From Catonia carolina (Eukaryota > Arthropoda > Insecta > Hemiptera > Achilidae): 64,000 bases of DNA. Numbering within the stretch: position 1 is the first letter of the stretch; every line of letters starts with the position of its first letter. Below the pieces are notes generated by a model. The model saw only the letters and a list, made by a program, of their open reading frames with translations. It did not search any database and was not told the DNA's origin. Below, one piece after another: positions 41,018 through 51,705 of this stretch. A program made the translations under genes and the position numbers. The DNA lies in contig JAQMRL010000008.1 in the NCBI GenBank assembly GCA_035578175.1, positions 11,218,963-11,282,962 on the forward strand, read 5' to 3'.

Positions 41018-42707
41018 AGAGATGACAGGCAAACGGCTCAGACAAAACGTTGGAGTGCTCGTGGATGGGGATGACAACATAGTGGCCACCACTTCCGAAC
41101 AATTAAAGGTGTGGGAGCGTTATGTTAGCCAACTATTTGAAGATGACCGGGCAGCACACCCAGCCGTGACCACCACGGTAACCGGACCGGATATTCTCAA
41201 AAAGGAAGTAAAACGAGCCATCAGTAAGGTGAGGTCGGGAAAAGCACCAGGACCAGACGAGGTGCACGCAGAACTACTCAAAACATTGAATGAGGAAGAC
41301 CTGGATTCCCTGACGTCTTTGTGCAATAAAGTATATCAGACTGGCGTGATTCCAGTCGAATGGCTTAAGTCGACGTTCATTCCTATACCGAGGGGGCTCA
41401 ATGCAAGACGCTGCGAAGAACACCGGACGATTAGTTTAATGAGCCACGTTCTGAAGATTTTCCTGAAAATAATACATGAACGGGTCTACCAAAAGTGCGA
41501 AGAACAAATGACGGACACACAGTTTGGATTCCGAGGAGGCTTCGGCACGAGAGACGCCTTGTTTGCCATGAATGTCCTCGTTCAGAGATGCCGAGATATG
41601 AACAAGAACGTATTCCTGTGCTTCATTGACTACGAGAAGGCATTCGACAAAGTACTACACGACAGGATGCTAGAAATTTTGCAACGAGTGGGCCTCGACG
41701 ATCGCGACATAAGAATTATCGCCAACCTGTATTGGAACCAATGTGCCAAGGTGCGAGTGGGGGAGGAGCTGTCGGAGGAAGTGCAAATCTGCCGTGGGGT
41801 TAGACAGGGATGCGTGCTCTCACCGATGCTCTTCAACTTATATTCGGAGGCCATTTTGTCGGAAGCTTTGGATGGATGCAGAGAAGGCATTATAGTGAAT
41901 GGAGAGGGCATCAACAACCTGAGATATGCCGACGATACAGCGCTGATTGCAGATAGCGAGGAAGATCTCCAAGTGTTGCTGGAACGCGTCAACACAATTA
42001 GCAATGCATACGGACTACGGATGAATATACGTAAAACCAAGTTCATGGTGATCGGTGAAGAGGAGGTCAACGCAGGAATCACACTCGCTGGCTCCGCCAT
42101 TGAACAGGTGCACACGTGCAAATACCTGGGGTGCTGCCTAAATGACAAATGGGACTACGGTCAGGAAGTTAAAGTGCGTATTGAGCAAGCCAGAGCGGTG
42201 TTCACGAAACTAAAACATCTATTGTGCCAGCGTGATCTTAGTCTCAACACGAGGCTCCGAATTCTGAGGTGCTACGTACTTCCTGTACTTCTTTACGGGC
42301 AGGAAGGATGGACACTAACGAAACTTCTAGAAAGGAGGCTGGAGGCGTTTGAGATGTGGCTATACCGCCGCATGCTCCGTATATCGTGGACCGACAGAGT
42401 ACGAAACACGGACGTACTGACTCGGATGGGCAAGGAGATGGAACTGCTATACGACATCAAGCGACGAAAACTGCAGTACTTCGGCCATGTTCTTCGAAAC
42501 GGGAAATACAGACTTCTTCAGCTGATAATGGAAGGAAAGATAGCAGGAAAGCGCCGGCCGGGTAGAAGGAAAGCGTCCTGGCTGAAGAATTTGAGAGATT
42601 GGTTTGGTCTCAACTCCACGTCACTGTTCCGAGCAGCTGTTTCGAAAGTTAGAATAGCAATGATGATCGCCAACCTCCGACGCGGAGACGGCACTTGAAG
42701 AAGAAGA
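41018..42707 (+). mobile_element. 5'-truncated LINE inserted in gag of LTR element 2
   Basis: 1.69-kb insertion opposite in orientation to its host, ending in (GAA)n and bounded by an 11-bp duplication AGTAGGGTCGA. The 5' end lies between the endonuclease and RT domains, a common outcome of incomplete target-primed reverse transcription. It is younger than LTR element 2 and has an open RT frame, so it is probably recent. Confidence 0.92.
41022..42698 (+). CDS. LINE ORF2 fragment: reverse transcriptase and C-terminal region
   Basis: 558 codons, uninterrupted. Visible RT blocks: KAPGPDEVHAELLK (block 1), FIPIPRG (where KxGxxxxxxxYRPI is usual, here RRCEEHRTISLMSHVLKI), FGFRGGFGTRDALF, FLCFIDYEKAFDKVLHDRM (first catalytic Asp), GVRQGCVLSPMLFNLY and NLRYADDTALIA (YADD catalytic pair). 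The thumb follows (KTKFMVI, CKYLGCCLND), then LLYGQEGWTL and RRKLQYFGHVLRNGKYRLLQ with a basic GKRRPGRRKASWLKNL tail. The apurinic endonuclease domain is missing. The ATG is the first inside the insertion, 4 bases from its 5' end, and is unlikely to be the original start. Non-LTR superfamily not assigned with certainty. Confidence 0.9.
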   Translation: MTGKRLRQNVGVLVDGDDNIVATTSEQLKVWERYVSQLFEDDRAAHPAVTTTVTGPDILKKEVKRAISKVRSGKAPGPDEVHAELLKTLNEEDLDSLTSLCNKVYQTGVIPVEWLKSTFIPIPRGLNARRCEEHRTISLMSHVLKIFLKIIHERVYQKCEEQMTDTQFGFRGGFGTRDALFAMNVLVQRCRDMNKNVFLCFIDYEKAFDKVLHDRMLEILQRVGLDDRDIRIIANLYWNQCAKVRVGEELSEEVQICRGVRQGCVLSPMLFNLYSEAILSEALDGCREGIIVNGEGINNLRYADDTALIADSEEDLQVLLERVNTISNAYGLRMNIRKTKFMVIGEEEVNAGITLAGSAIEQVHTCKYLGCCLNDKWDYGQEVKVRIEQARAVFTKLKHLLCQRDLSLNTRLRILRCYVLPVLLYGQEGWTLTKLLERRLEAFEMWLYRRMLRISWTDRVRNTDVLTRMGKEMELLYDIKRRKLQYFGHVLRNGKYRLLQLIMEGKIAGKRRPGRRKASWLKNLRDWFGLNSTSLFRAAVSKVRIAMMIANLRRGDGT

Positions 42708-42718
42708 AGTAGGGTCGA
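42708..42718. repeat. LINE target-site duplication, right
   Basis: AGTAGGGTCGA, identical to 41007-41017, directly after the (GAA)n tail. The first bases could partly belong to the tail. Confidence 0.85.
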
Positions 42719-42744
42719 GAATCAGTTCTATTGGTCCATCCATG

Positions 42745-43025
42745 TTTATACTTGTCTTTTACGGTTAAGGTTGTTTTGTTTGTTTATTTTGATGAGTTAT
42801 AGGTATGTAACAGATGACTTACCGGTTGACGTTGGTATACCTTTCAGATGTGAGTTGTTTATAATGTTGTTGCAATTTTGGAAGATCTGTATTTTTTTTT
42901 TTGATTTTTCCTTTTCTTTCCTTCTTGGCCTTGACTTATTTGTTGAATCTTGTTCGTTTGTGTTCTGTGATGTCTTGTATTACTTTTATTATTTTTACTG
43001 GTTCGTTCTTTATTATTTTGGTGTA
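42745..43025 (-). other. LTR element 2 leader between primer-binding site and gag
   Basis: About 280 bp, A-rich in element orientation, with no supported frame. The frames called here on either strand are low-complexity. It shares short stretches (ACAAGACxTCAxAGAxxACAAAC) with the region downstream of the related primer site at 57466. Confidence 0.6.
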
Positions 43026-43044
43026 TTTCCCGGTCGATGCACCA
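43026..43044 (-). other. Primer-binding site of LTR element 2 (tRNA-Gly-like)
   Basis: In element orientation TGGTGCATCGACCGGGAAAT lies six bases (AAAAAA) after the 5' LTR. It is complementary to a tRNA 3' end CCCGGTCGATGCACCA, which differs by one base (T for C) from the tRNA-Gly(GCC) sequence I recall for insects. The same variant occurs at 57466. Confidence 0.7.
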
Positions 43045-43050
43045 TTTTTT

Positions 43051-43610
43051 TGTACTCAATGTTTATTTTTTTTGTTTTGAATCAAGAGTCGCATAAATGT
43101 TTCAGGAAAAATTGATAAATTTATTTTATTATAATTAAAACAAAATACATGTATATCTCCAATCAGACAACGAACATTTAAGAAAACAATTAAATTCTTA
43201 AAAATCTTTAAAACCTTTAAAATTCCTTAAAATTTCTTAATATATTTAAAATTGTTCAAATTCCTTTTATTAAAATATCTCTTAATAAAAACTTGTTGCG
43301 TGTATTTAAATCTTTTGTTAAAAAAATCATAAAATACGTCTTTTCTCTTGAAGAACTTAAAATCGAGTCTTTAACAATCCTTTTTTATATTTCGGTTAAT
43401 TTTTCTTTTTTTTGTATTGTTACTCACATCTGGAGGTGGTAAATCATCTGGTATATTTTTGTTTATTTTGAGGTATAGATGTGACAAGTGTTGACATATT
43501 TATAGCGAGTGTATGAAGGTTGTGTGTTTACGTTTGTGTGCGAGTGTGTTTGGTTTTGTATGAGTGTACGTGTGTACGGGTGTTTGTGTGTATGCGTGTC
43601 TCATATTACA
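43051..43610 (-). repeat. LTR element 2, 5' LTR
   Basis: 560 bp, partner of 35729-36291. Differences include GAAGGTTG versus GAAGATTG, CGTGTATTT versus CGCGTATTT and small A-run indels. Confidence 0.9.
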
Positions 43611-43845
43611 CTAGTAAAGGTAGTTACTTTTGTACGGATTTGAGTGCTAGACAGTGGTTACCGGTGTTCTTTGATGGTTGGGGTTCAATTAACCATACTC
43701 TCTCAGGAATTGTCGTCCTGGGTCTGTACAAGACTACACACCATTTACGCGTCATCCTCATCTCATTGGGTCATGGGGTTGCTTATTGTTCTGAATTGAA
43801 CAGATTGCAACGTACACACATTAGAGATTACAAAAAAACCCAGAC
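43611..43845 (+). repeat. SINE-B body, second half after LTR element 2
   Basis: Starts with the CTAG duplication, then TAAAGGTAGTTACTTTTG, ACAGTGGTTACCGGTG, TCTCATTGGGTCATGGGG, TTGAACAGATTGCAACGTAC and an A-rich end. Together with 35637-35728 it makes one complete SINE. Confidence 0.88.
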
Positions 43846-44470
43846 TCACGTATATGGTACACCTGTAATCTCTGTTATTCGAAGAAAAAGAATAAAATAG
43901 TACTTTTAGAAAATGAAACATCCATTTAGAAGATTTCTTTAGCGGTACAAATTTTTCATTTATTTTTATGAAAAGTGGTTCAACGTAAGTGACGTATATG
44001 TACATCGTAATTTTGTTGAAAATTCTCTAAGGTTTTTTTGTCTGTTATACCCTACAGCATTTTCCATCATATAAAAATGGTGAAAATTTTGAAGAAATAA
44101 TATTTGAACATTTACTTTAGTAGTTGCAATGCCACCTGTATCTCAGTAAAATATTAATACAGCCGTCAGTTATGACTGTTGTTACGGCGCGCAAACGAAA
44201 TAAATGAAATTTCAAAATACGGTAGGCCCTATATGTTAATTAAAAATAAATTTTCCTTCTTCGTACTTTGTCGTTAGTAAAACATAAAGTTAATAAAGGA
44301 AAACGTACTGTAATCGTGCAACATTTTATACACCCAGATTTCAACTGAAATTCACATTTTACGACACCCTGAAGCCAAAAAATTATTTTGGATATGGATG
44401 CTTCTCTATAACTTATGTGTCTTATTCATTCCGAATTGTAAATTTTTGATCGATTGAATCTAAATGATAA
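43846..44470. other. AT-rich interval with no gene recognised
   Basis: No supported features. Confidence 0.4.
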
Positions 44471-44474
44471 TAAT

Positions 44475-45704
44475 AAAAAATCTGGCGTGTAACACTCACA
44501 CGATTCTCTCCTGCTAATGCATTGAATTTATTTTACATCAATATAAATTCTTTTTAAGTTTAAATACAACATTTTACGCATTTATTGGTCATTTAACAAA
44601 GTAATTTTACAGCAAAGCTAAAAAAAACTGTTGTCAGCCGACAAATTTTCCAACTTCACTTAGAAAATCATAGAAAACTACTGAACATACAGTTCTGAAA
44701 CCTATTTTATTCAACTTATCGGGTCAAAATCTATGATAAATCATCAAATTTATTCATAAAATTGGATCCCTAAAACTCCAGAATCGCTTTATTTAGAAGA
44801 TTGTGAAACCTATAGTTATGTAAATTTTTTTCATTATTTTGATGAGAACATGCAAGTAAAGTATGTTCTTTTCCTCATGTGACACTCATACTGACAAATA
44901 TAACCTATGTTACATCATGAGTAAACAATATAAAATGAAAAACATAATCTAGTTTTAATCGTAAAAAAATCACGCAAAATGAAAACCAACCTCTGTAGAA
45001 CGCAAAAATACGTAAAATCACTAATTGATGCTAAAATAAGCTCCGTTAAAAATAATGTTTGAAATAAACGTTGTAGATTCTTTTTTTAAATTTTCTATAA
45101 CTTTGTTTTTTATTTTACCATACTCTTAAAAAAATCCTGTTTTTTACCGATTTTGATGAGAAACATACAAACAACGACTAACTGACGCTAAAATAAGCAT
45201 TGTAGAAAACCTTACTTAAAATCAAAGTGTTAGGTTTACGTTTTCTATCTTTTACAACTTTGATTATAATATATTTTTGCCTTAAAATGCATTTTAAGGC
45301 CACAACCTTAAAAAAAAGTTTTTTACCAAGAGAACACAAGCCCCACAGAAATTTTAGCAGACGCTTTCATTATCTTGTAGAGCATAAAAAGTTTAATAAA
45401 TGAGAGGATTTAAAAAAAAAATCGTATGAGCTGTCAAAAAATGAAAAATAATGGAATGAGTAAAAAACTACTTTCGGTTGACAGATTTTATTAAAAATAA
45501 ATGTGTCCGGTTTTGTTGTAGTACCAAACTTATTTTCCAAGTTTGAACTTCGTACGTTGTTCCGTTCTTGAGATATATTTTACACGCACACACACACACA
45601 CACACCCGCACATACCACGTTAAAAACATATTTTTTGAGTTCACGGGGTTGAAAACGTGCATTTTTGGTAAAAAACAATTTGAAAAAATGGACATGAAGA
45701 CCAT
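44475..45704 (+). mobile_element. Old family A repeat, forward, with internal divergence
   Basis: 5' end TCTGGCGTGTAACACTCACACGATTCTCTCCTGC at about 44478. Clear interior blocks run from 44930 (ATGAGTAAACAATATAAAATG) to the (CA)n run at about 45584-45605 and CACGTTAAAAACATATTTTTTG. About 300 bp in between (44540-44830) are not recognisable. The terminal hairpin is missing and a copy in the opposite orientation begins there. Confidence 0.65.
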
Positions 45705-46561
45705 ATTTTTACTTACTCTTGCATATATGAATACATAGGAAAGAAAGTATTGTTTTCATGTCGATTGTTCGAAATCGAGTTTTCACCGGATCTACACGTT
45801 TTCAGACACCCTGAACCCAGAAAACATGTTTTTAGCGATTGGTCTGTGTGTGTGTTTTTAGAGGACCCGACACGAACATTTTAATCAAAATTGGTCAACC
45901 GGAAGTAGTAGTTTATTCTTGTCATTTTTCACTTTTTTGCGATTTCTCAAAAACGGTTCTACGATTTTTTAAAAATCGCTTCATTTACTACATTTTTTAT
46001 GCTCTACAAGATAGGGTAGGCGCCATGTCTGCTGAAATTCTTGGAGAGGTTGTTTTCTCGTAAAAAAGTAGTTTTTTAAGATTGCTACTTTAATATGAAT
46101 TTTAGCACAAAAATGTATACAATACAAGTTGTAGAAAATTTAAAATTCTACAACTTTTATTTCAAACATTTTTTTATAAAACGCTTAGTTTAGCGGTAAT
46201 TAGCGATTTTCTGTTTTTTTTCTTACAAAAACGTGTAAAAAATCGATACTTTTAAGATTTCAGCCTTAGTATGCATTTTACGACAAAAGTGTTTAATCAG
46301 ATTTATAGAAAATTAAAAGATCTACAATTTTTATTTAGAGTATTTTTCTCTACAGAGCCTAGTTTAACGTAAAAGAGTGGTTTTCCGTATTTTTAACTCA
46401 AACTGAGATTGATTTTCATTTTGCGTCTTTCACTCGTGATTAAAATTTGTTTGTATTTATTGAGGTTAGTTTTTGTTAATTTTTAATGTTTTATTACTAA
46501 TGTTTAGATTATATTGCATTTGCATTGGCAAGAGAAAATTGTGTGAGAGTTTCACATCAGA
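45705..46561 (-). mobile_element. Family A repeat, abutting the previous copy tail to tail
   Basis: TTTTTACTTACTCTTGCATATATGAATACATAGGAAAG at the left and GGCAAGAGAAAATTGTGTGAGAGTTTCACATCAGA at the right. The TG tract is reduced to TGTGTGTGTGTT and the following ~100 bp are deleted. With 44475-45704 it forms an inverted pair. Confidence 0.85.
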
Positions 46562-47330
46562 TTTTTCTTCTATATATTTCATATAGGGCATGAGGAAGTA
46601 AAAGTGAAATTTTCTGTAAACTTGAATTAATTTAAACTAACTTTTTTAAAAATATGAATCATGTATGACGTTAGGTACAAAAGTCATTGTACTTTAACTG
46701 ATGTATTAATAAATAAGAAAAATGAAATTACTCTAACAGTGGAATAAAATGACAAGCTTATCTATATTTAACATGCTTGAAAACGATGTCAACATAACAA
46801 CGCATGAATACTTGATAAATTCGCTTCAATCCCTTATAAAAATATATCATGTTTACATTATTTTTGACACTCATTACTCACTCTAGTAAGTTACAAATGA
46901 TCTTAACTTCCCTTTCCTTTTTTTTCTTTTATCCTTTTCCTTGTTGCAATTTAAAGTACATGATCCGGAAATAAGTACGGGAAATTTATATGGAACTGAA
47001 GTTAATGAAACATGAAATTTTGTAGTGCAGAAACATTTGAAAAAATACTTGGGAGGTATGAAAGAAAACGTTCTTAAGTAGATTTTATCATCCATCATCC
47101 ATAAGTCTTCTTCTAAATAAATAAACGGCAAACCAAACTGATTTTTTCGATGATGCTTTTAACCTCACTACATTTTTACAGTCCATTTGAAATAGCATGA
47201 TAGTAGGTTTCTGAATAATGATAACTTTTCAGAAAAAAATCCCTTTTCAAATGTAAAATTTCCCTTTTAATTATTCCTACAAAATATAAAATAAATTTTT
47301 CTTTTAAAATTTTGAACATTGTATGAAATT
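46562..47330. other. Interval with no gene recognised
   Basis: No supported frame; 46883-47131 (minus) has a lysine-rich low-complexity end and no family features. Confidence 0.4.
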
Positions 47331-47334
47331 TTTG

Positions 47335-47990
47335 TCATAATTATTTAACTGGTATTTGTTATTTTAGCATTCAGAAACCCATACATTCAATACCCAAGAT
47401 TCAATATCCACCGTTGGAAAAGTTCCTTCTGCGTCTTTGAGACCGTTGACCATTTTTCCGGGCTCAATGGCCCTGGATTTTATTTGGGTCGACTCCCTAG
47501 GCTTTTCCACCCACCACGCCATTAGGAATTCTCCTTCTCCGCCGTGAAGACCGTTGACCAGTTTTCACCTCAGTTGATCCGTGGGTACTTATTTGGCAAC
47601 GCCTTCATACCTGCCTGCATATCTATAGGACGTTCCCTATCATCCTTTGGGACGTGCCGTGCTGGGGTTGAGCCCATCATCTCAGTGTCTCATATGAGGT
47701 TAAGCCCCTACTCGTTTTAAAGCCAAACCTCGCATGAGCTGACCAAGCACGGCTCAAGAACATATAAGAGAAACTGGTCTAACCATTTATTTCGCATGCC
47801 AGTACATAAACTTCCTCTGCAAGCATGGAAGTATAAACCTAGAGGAAAGCAACGCTTGGGAAGACCTAAAATGAGATGGATGCCGGAACAGACCATTGAG
47901 TTTAATCCTTGAGATGATGATGATTATTATTTAACTGGCATTTGTTATGTTTGCATCCAGTAACCCTTGGATTCAACACACAAGACTTGA
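47335..47990 (+). pseudogene. LINE 3' fragment with (GAT)n tail between ~60-bp flanking repeats
   Basis: Near 47760-47920 a frame reads RNWSNHLFRMPVHKLP then YKPRGKQRLGRPKMRW, the C-terminal HLxRMxxxRLP...GRRxxGRPxxRW signature of several arthropod LINEs, followed by GATGATGATGAT. The preceding ~370 bp (47390-47755) has no open frame and is probably decayed element sequence. The flanks TATTTAACTGG(T/C)ATTTGTTAT...CA(T)TC(C)AG(A)AAC on both sides resemble each other over ~60 bp. Confidence 0.55.
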
Positions 47991-48357
47991 TTAATTAATT
48001 CATTAATATTTAATAATTAATTTTTAATTATTAATAATATAATTAAATGATGATTAATCAATAAATTTTATTTCTTTTTTCCCTGTGTTATTGGAAAAAT
48101 CATTATTTTTTCTTTTCCATTATTATTATGTTTTAAAACGCTTTCGTTTACTAACAGGGAAAGTTAACACAAAAAATATCTCTGTAAGTGGTAGCACTGA
48201 CACATGAGCATTACGAAATTCCCTCTGTACTTTACACCATTTATTTACTTGTTATATTGTCATGTTTTTTCAAATGGACTGTACCTATTTTTGTTGTGAT
48301 GTGGAAACGTTCAGTTTAATGTTCCACATGCGAAGCCATTAGTTGATACCATCTACT

Positions 48358-48740
48358 GTCTGTCTGTAACTTGATGGCCCCCCCCCCTCGCAGAGGGGAG
48401 CAATATGCGGATTGTAAAACCATTTCAGAAAACATATCTATTTTTTTTTTAGGTCACTGAAACTTTTTGGAAATGACGTATTTTTATAAAACAAAGTATT
48501 TCGCATGTTTTTTGTTCTTTAAAATTATTTCGAGAAACACACGCTTATGAGAAAATGTACAATTTACTAGTAAAAGTTTTGTTTTTGAAGAAAAACCCGT
48601 ATTTTTTTCAAATACATCGTTATTGTTCAACAACTATTCCACGGATTAACGTAAAATTTGGCAGGTTTGCTCTGTAATAATTATGAAAAACGATGACGCA
48701 ATAAAATTTAACTGAAAATCAATACTTTTTAAGTCATAGG
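48358..48740 (+). repeat. Repeat D, copy 1
   Basis: Shares TCTGTxACTTGATGGCCCC, CGCAGAGGGGAGCAATAT, GGATTGTAAAACCATTTCAG, TTATAAAACAAAGTATTTCGC and TCCACGGATTAACGTAAAAT with 56115-56485. About 370 bp, non-coding. Its CTCGCAGAGGGGAG core forms a small hairpin. Confidence 0.75.
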
Positions 48741-48832
48741 ACTTAAAACTGATTCTTGAGGGAAGAATCCGAAAGCAATCAGATTTAGCTGAACCTTGGA
48801 CAACAAAGAAAAATCTGTTTTTCAAAAATGAC

Positions 48833-49225
48833 CTAATATATTAGAAAATACGTAGCAGGTAAGAATTTTAAGTTTGCAAGCAAGCCATCATGCCATACAT
48901 GGTCAAATGGTTGTGCTACATCGAGAAAGGCAGAAGTGGTAACATTTTTACGCTCAAAGCCACAAGCGATAAAATCTACTACCCTATGCAGTTGATGGAT
49001 GGTTGAGTAAGATTTGCGAAAACGAAATTGATGGTCTGGGAGTACTTTGTTGTCTTGGAGTATAACAACTAATCTGTTCAGGAGAAATTTCTCAAATAAT
49101 TTAGAGCATAATGGTAATAAAGAAACGGGCCTATAAGATGTAACCTGTTCAAGCGGTTTTCCAGGCTTAGCGATCATTATAATTTGGGAAATTTTCAATT
49201 GTATGGGGAATTCATTAGCACACAT
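48833..49225 (-). pseudogene. Jockey-like LINE reverse transcriptase fragment
   Basis: 130 codons covering the start of the RT domain: KISQIIMIAKPGKP, SYRPVSLLPLCSKLFEKFLLNRL (block 2), LPDHQFRFRKSYSTIHQL (block 3, FRF where FGF is usual), and TSAFLDVAQPFDHVWHDGLL, where the first catalytic Asp is kept but the usual KAFD reads QPFD. The catalytic xADD block is absent because sequence beyond LKFLP is lost. It is truncated at both ends and dead. Confidence 0.85.
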
Positions 49226-49854
49226 TAATGTATAAATAAATATTTTTTAAATCCGTGAATAATTATAGGTATATTTATAAGTATTTATTTATTTACCGGT
49301 AAATCAAGCCATGGACAATGTCACTGGACAATACTTCCTTTCTTTTCTTCATTTTAATATCAGACGTATTACTCAGAATTAAAAGAAAAATATTTTGGAG
49401 CAAAAATATTTAAAAAATATAGCACAGATTTTTTACTTTAAATGAAATTAAAAATATACACCTTTAAAACATTGATGAAAGATATTAATTTATTTGAAGG
49501 TTTGATTCCAAGAATTCTTTTCCTATTTTAAAATAATACATAACGAGTTTGCCTAACTTAAAATGTGAACATAACTTTTTTACTTTTTAAAACATAACCT
49601 GAATAAATACATTATATTATTGGTATTGAATACTAATATAGCGAAAGAAATAACTTTTCAAATTCTCTCTTTTCTGGTGTACTAATAAATAGTATGTTGG
49701 CTTTCTTCTGCGGTGTGTTTATTCGTTGGGATTATGCAATAGACCAAGTCAAACGAGCGAACGTGTGTATATTTTGTTGTAGTTGTGCGTTTTGAATGAC
49801 CGCAGAATATAAATAAGTTTTACAGTTTGTTAATACTAATTTTTTTTTTCTGCC
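49226..49854. other. AT-rich interval with no gene recognised
   Basis: No supported features. Confidence 0.4.
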
Positions 49855-50255
49855 CATAACAGACAGGTGGAGTGTCAAATTATTTACACTCAATCTGTTA
49901 GTTGCAGGGCTAAAATAAATAGTTCTGTATCTTATCACATGGTCAGCCAATTAAATGACTGAATCATTTAAGAACAGAAGAGGTAGAGGTGTAAAAGACA
50001 CTAATCAGAGTTATCTCCTCTGAAAGTAATGAATTTCATTGTACAGCCAGACCCTGTGGTGAATGAAGTGAAGGTGTCATTTACAGAGTGGAAAATATGT
50101 GCTTTTCAGAGGGCCCGGCATGCTGATAAGCATACTTTTCCATTCAGTGAGGAAGGCAATGGTAAACCACCTCACTTCCTCGTTTTACTTAGTAAAACCT
50201 CTAGAGGTTCAAACCAGCCTTTCGGCTGATGACCTAAACAACAACAATACTAATT
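49855..50255 (+). repeat. Repeat C, full length
   Basis: Complete copy from AACAGACAGGTGGAGTGTCAAATT through CAATCTGTTAGTTGCAGGGC, AAGAACAGAAGAGGTAGAGG, CCAGACCCTGTGGTGAATGA, GTGAGGAAGGCAATGGTAAA to GGTTCAAACCAGCCTTTCGG and ACAACAACAA. Frames 50029-50229 and 50099-50287 lie inside it and are not genes. Confidence 0.85.
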
Positions 50256-50304
50256 TAATAGTCATGTCATATGTAGATTTTTTTTAGTATATATATATAT
50301 TTAA

Positions 50305-51195
50305 AGTATCGACAGCTTGGTCATTAGCAACGAGTGAGAGTTTCGGTACTGTAATGTTGAATTTTAACGTGTTTAAGGGAAGACCGTACTTTGTATCCCG
50401 CCAATGTTAAATTTGCTATTTTTAGGTACATTTTTTATAAGATTGGTAAAATATAAGGCAATTAAATTTTACACACTATAAGTGTCGGGTTTCTTCTCGA
50501 GCTACTGACATTTTTTCAATTTAATCTTTATACCATACCATTTTTAAAAAATATTACAAATAACATAAATTTTTACTAATTGTTCTCTACGTTTTTTGCG
50601 TGTAACTAATTTTCGGAGCACCTGAGGAAGTCATAAAAATGTCGGTACATGTGGATATACAAGATAATTAACTGGTAAAAATTTCAGCCTGGTAGGTTTA
50701 TTGGTTTCTGAGAAAAATGTATCTAGTTTTAAAAATCTAAATTTACTAGAAAACGCAAGAAACAAGTACGCACCAATCAAAAACAAAATGTAAACAAAAA
50801 GTAAATTTCCCGTCAACAATTGTTTGGAAAGCTGAACCAACAGCCGAGAATCCAAGAAACAGTGATGCAGATATTTTAAAAAACTATAAATAATTATTCT
50901 CTTTGCACTAAAACGAGCAGTATGAAATTGTGAAAAATATTCGTTCTCGGTAACATGATAATTTTTCAGTGAAAACTTGATAAAAACTTAATTTTTTCAT
51001 TAAAAAATTATTTTTTTGACGTAATTTAATGTTTTTTCTGGTAGATCTAGGCATAAACTATTGAAAAGCATAAAAAATCAAAAATCTAAAATTTGAGTTA
51101 AAACCATCGTGCCATCTCCCCTTAAATTTTTAGATCCTATCCGGAATTAAACCCGGAAGCTTTTGCTTTGTAGGCTAGTGCGTGCTAATATGTAG
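50305..51195 (-). repeat. SINE-V, minus strand, apparently split by ~735 bp
   Basis: 50305-50388 resembles the SINE-V body reversed (GACAGCTTGGTCATTAGC, AATTTTAACGTGTTT), and 51125-51195 resembles the reversed head (GATCCTATCCGGAATTAAACCCGG...TTGTAGGCTAGTG). The sequence between has no recognised content and would be an insertion of unknown type. Confidence 0.45.
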
Positions 51196-51234
51196 ATATT
51201 TTTATTTCACTCAATATCATTATTAACCCTTCCA

Positions 51235-51410
51235 GTACCAACTTGCTTCTACGCCGGGGTCCAGGGTTCGATTCCCGATGAGGTCTGGCATTTTTCCATC
51301 ACTCATTTTCATTCTCATCATTATCCACCGTCTGCATTAGCCGAAATTGCAGAACTGCCAGACGTAAAAAAACCAACGTCTGGAAAACAGGACGTCGATA
51401 TCTTTTACTT
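51235..51410 (+). repeat. SINE-V-like element, diverged
   Basis: GGGTCCAGGGTTCGATTCCCGATGAGG carries a box B, followed by TCTGGCATTTTTCC. It ends with the inverted pair CCAGACGT...ACGTCTGG near 51358-51385. Confidence 0.5.
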
Positions 51411-51531
51411 AGTTATAACATCCGGTTTACCGGACGTCCGTAAGTTATGCATTAAGTGCTAACGTCCTGATAACCGAACATTTTCAAAAAAAAACTTTTA
51501 AACAGAAATTAATTGAATAATGTATTTTTAA

Positions 51532-51705
51532 ACCGCCTCCGTGGCTTAGTGACTAGCCCACTAGCCTACAAAGCGAAAGGTCCCGGGTTCGATTCCCGAC
51601 TAGGGTCTGGAAATTTTAACACGTTAAAACTACCGTTAAGATACAAAAAACCTGCAGTAGTTGCTTATGACCAAGCTGTCAATGTGACTTTAAATAAACT
51701 AAAAA
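51532..51705 (+). repeat. SINE-V, plus strand
   Basis: ACCGCCTCCGTGGCTTAGTGACTAG (box A-like), GGTCCCGGGTTCGATTCCC (box B), GGGTCTGGAAATTTTAACACG, then body ending ACCAAGCTGTCAATGTGAC. The downstream bases do not complete a tRNA acceptor stem, so it is a SINE. Confidence 0.75.

Larger units (their letters stand above)
35729..43610 (-). mobile_element. LTR element 2: Ty3/gypsy retrotransposon with a nested LINE
   Basis: A 7.88-kb unit of two ~560-bp LTRs, primer-binding site, leader, gag (broken), CCHC knuckle, 1055-codon pol and polypurine tract, on the minus strand. The order protease-RT-RNase H-integrase marks it as Ty3/gypsy. It inserted into a SINE-B with CTAG duplication. A 5'-truncated LINE later entered gag (41018-42707). 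Gag also has an in-frame stop and the knuckle sits in a third frame, so gag would not be made intact, while pol is open throughout. The LTRs differ at roughly a dozen positions, so this insertion is older than element 1. Confidence 0.93.

Noticed and set aside
41630..42148. 172-codon minus frame (and 41120-41326)
   Set aside because: Antisense shadows of the LINE reverse transcriptase on the plus strand.
42771..43115. 114-codon Phe/Tyr-rich plus frame
   Set aside because: Antisense to the A-rich leader and LTR of LTR element 2; low complexity.
50029..50287. Two overlapping plus frames of 60-66 codons
   Set aside because: Inside a full-length repeat C; equivalent frames are broken in other copies.
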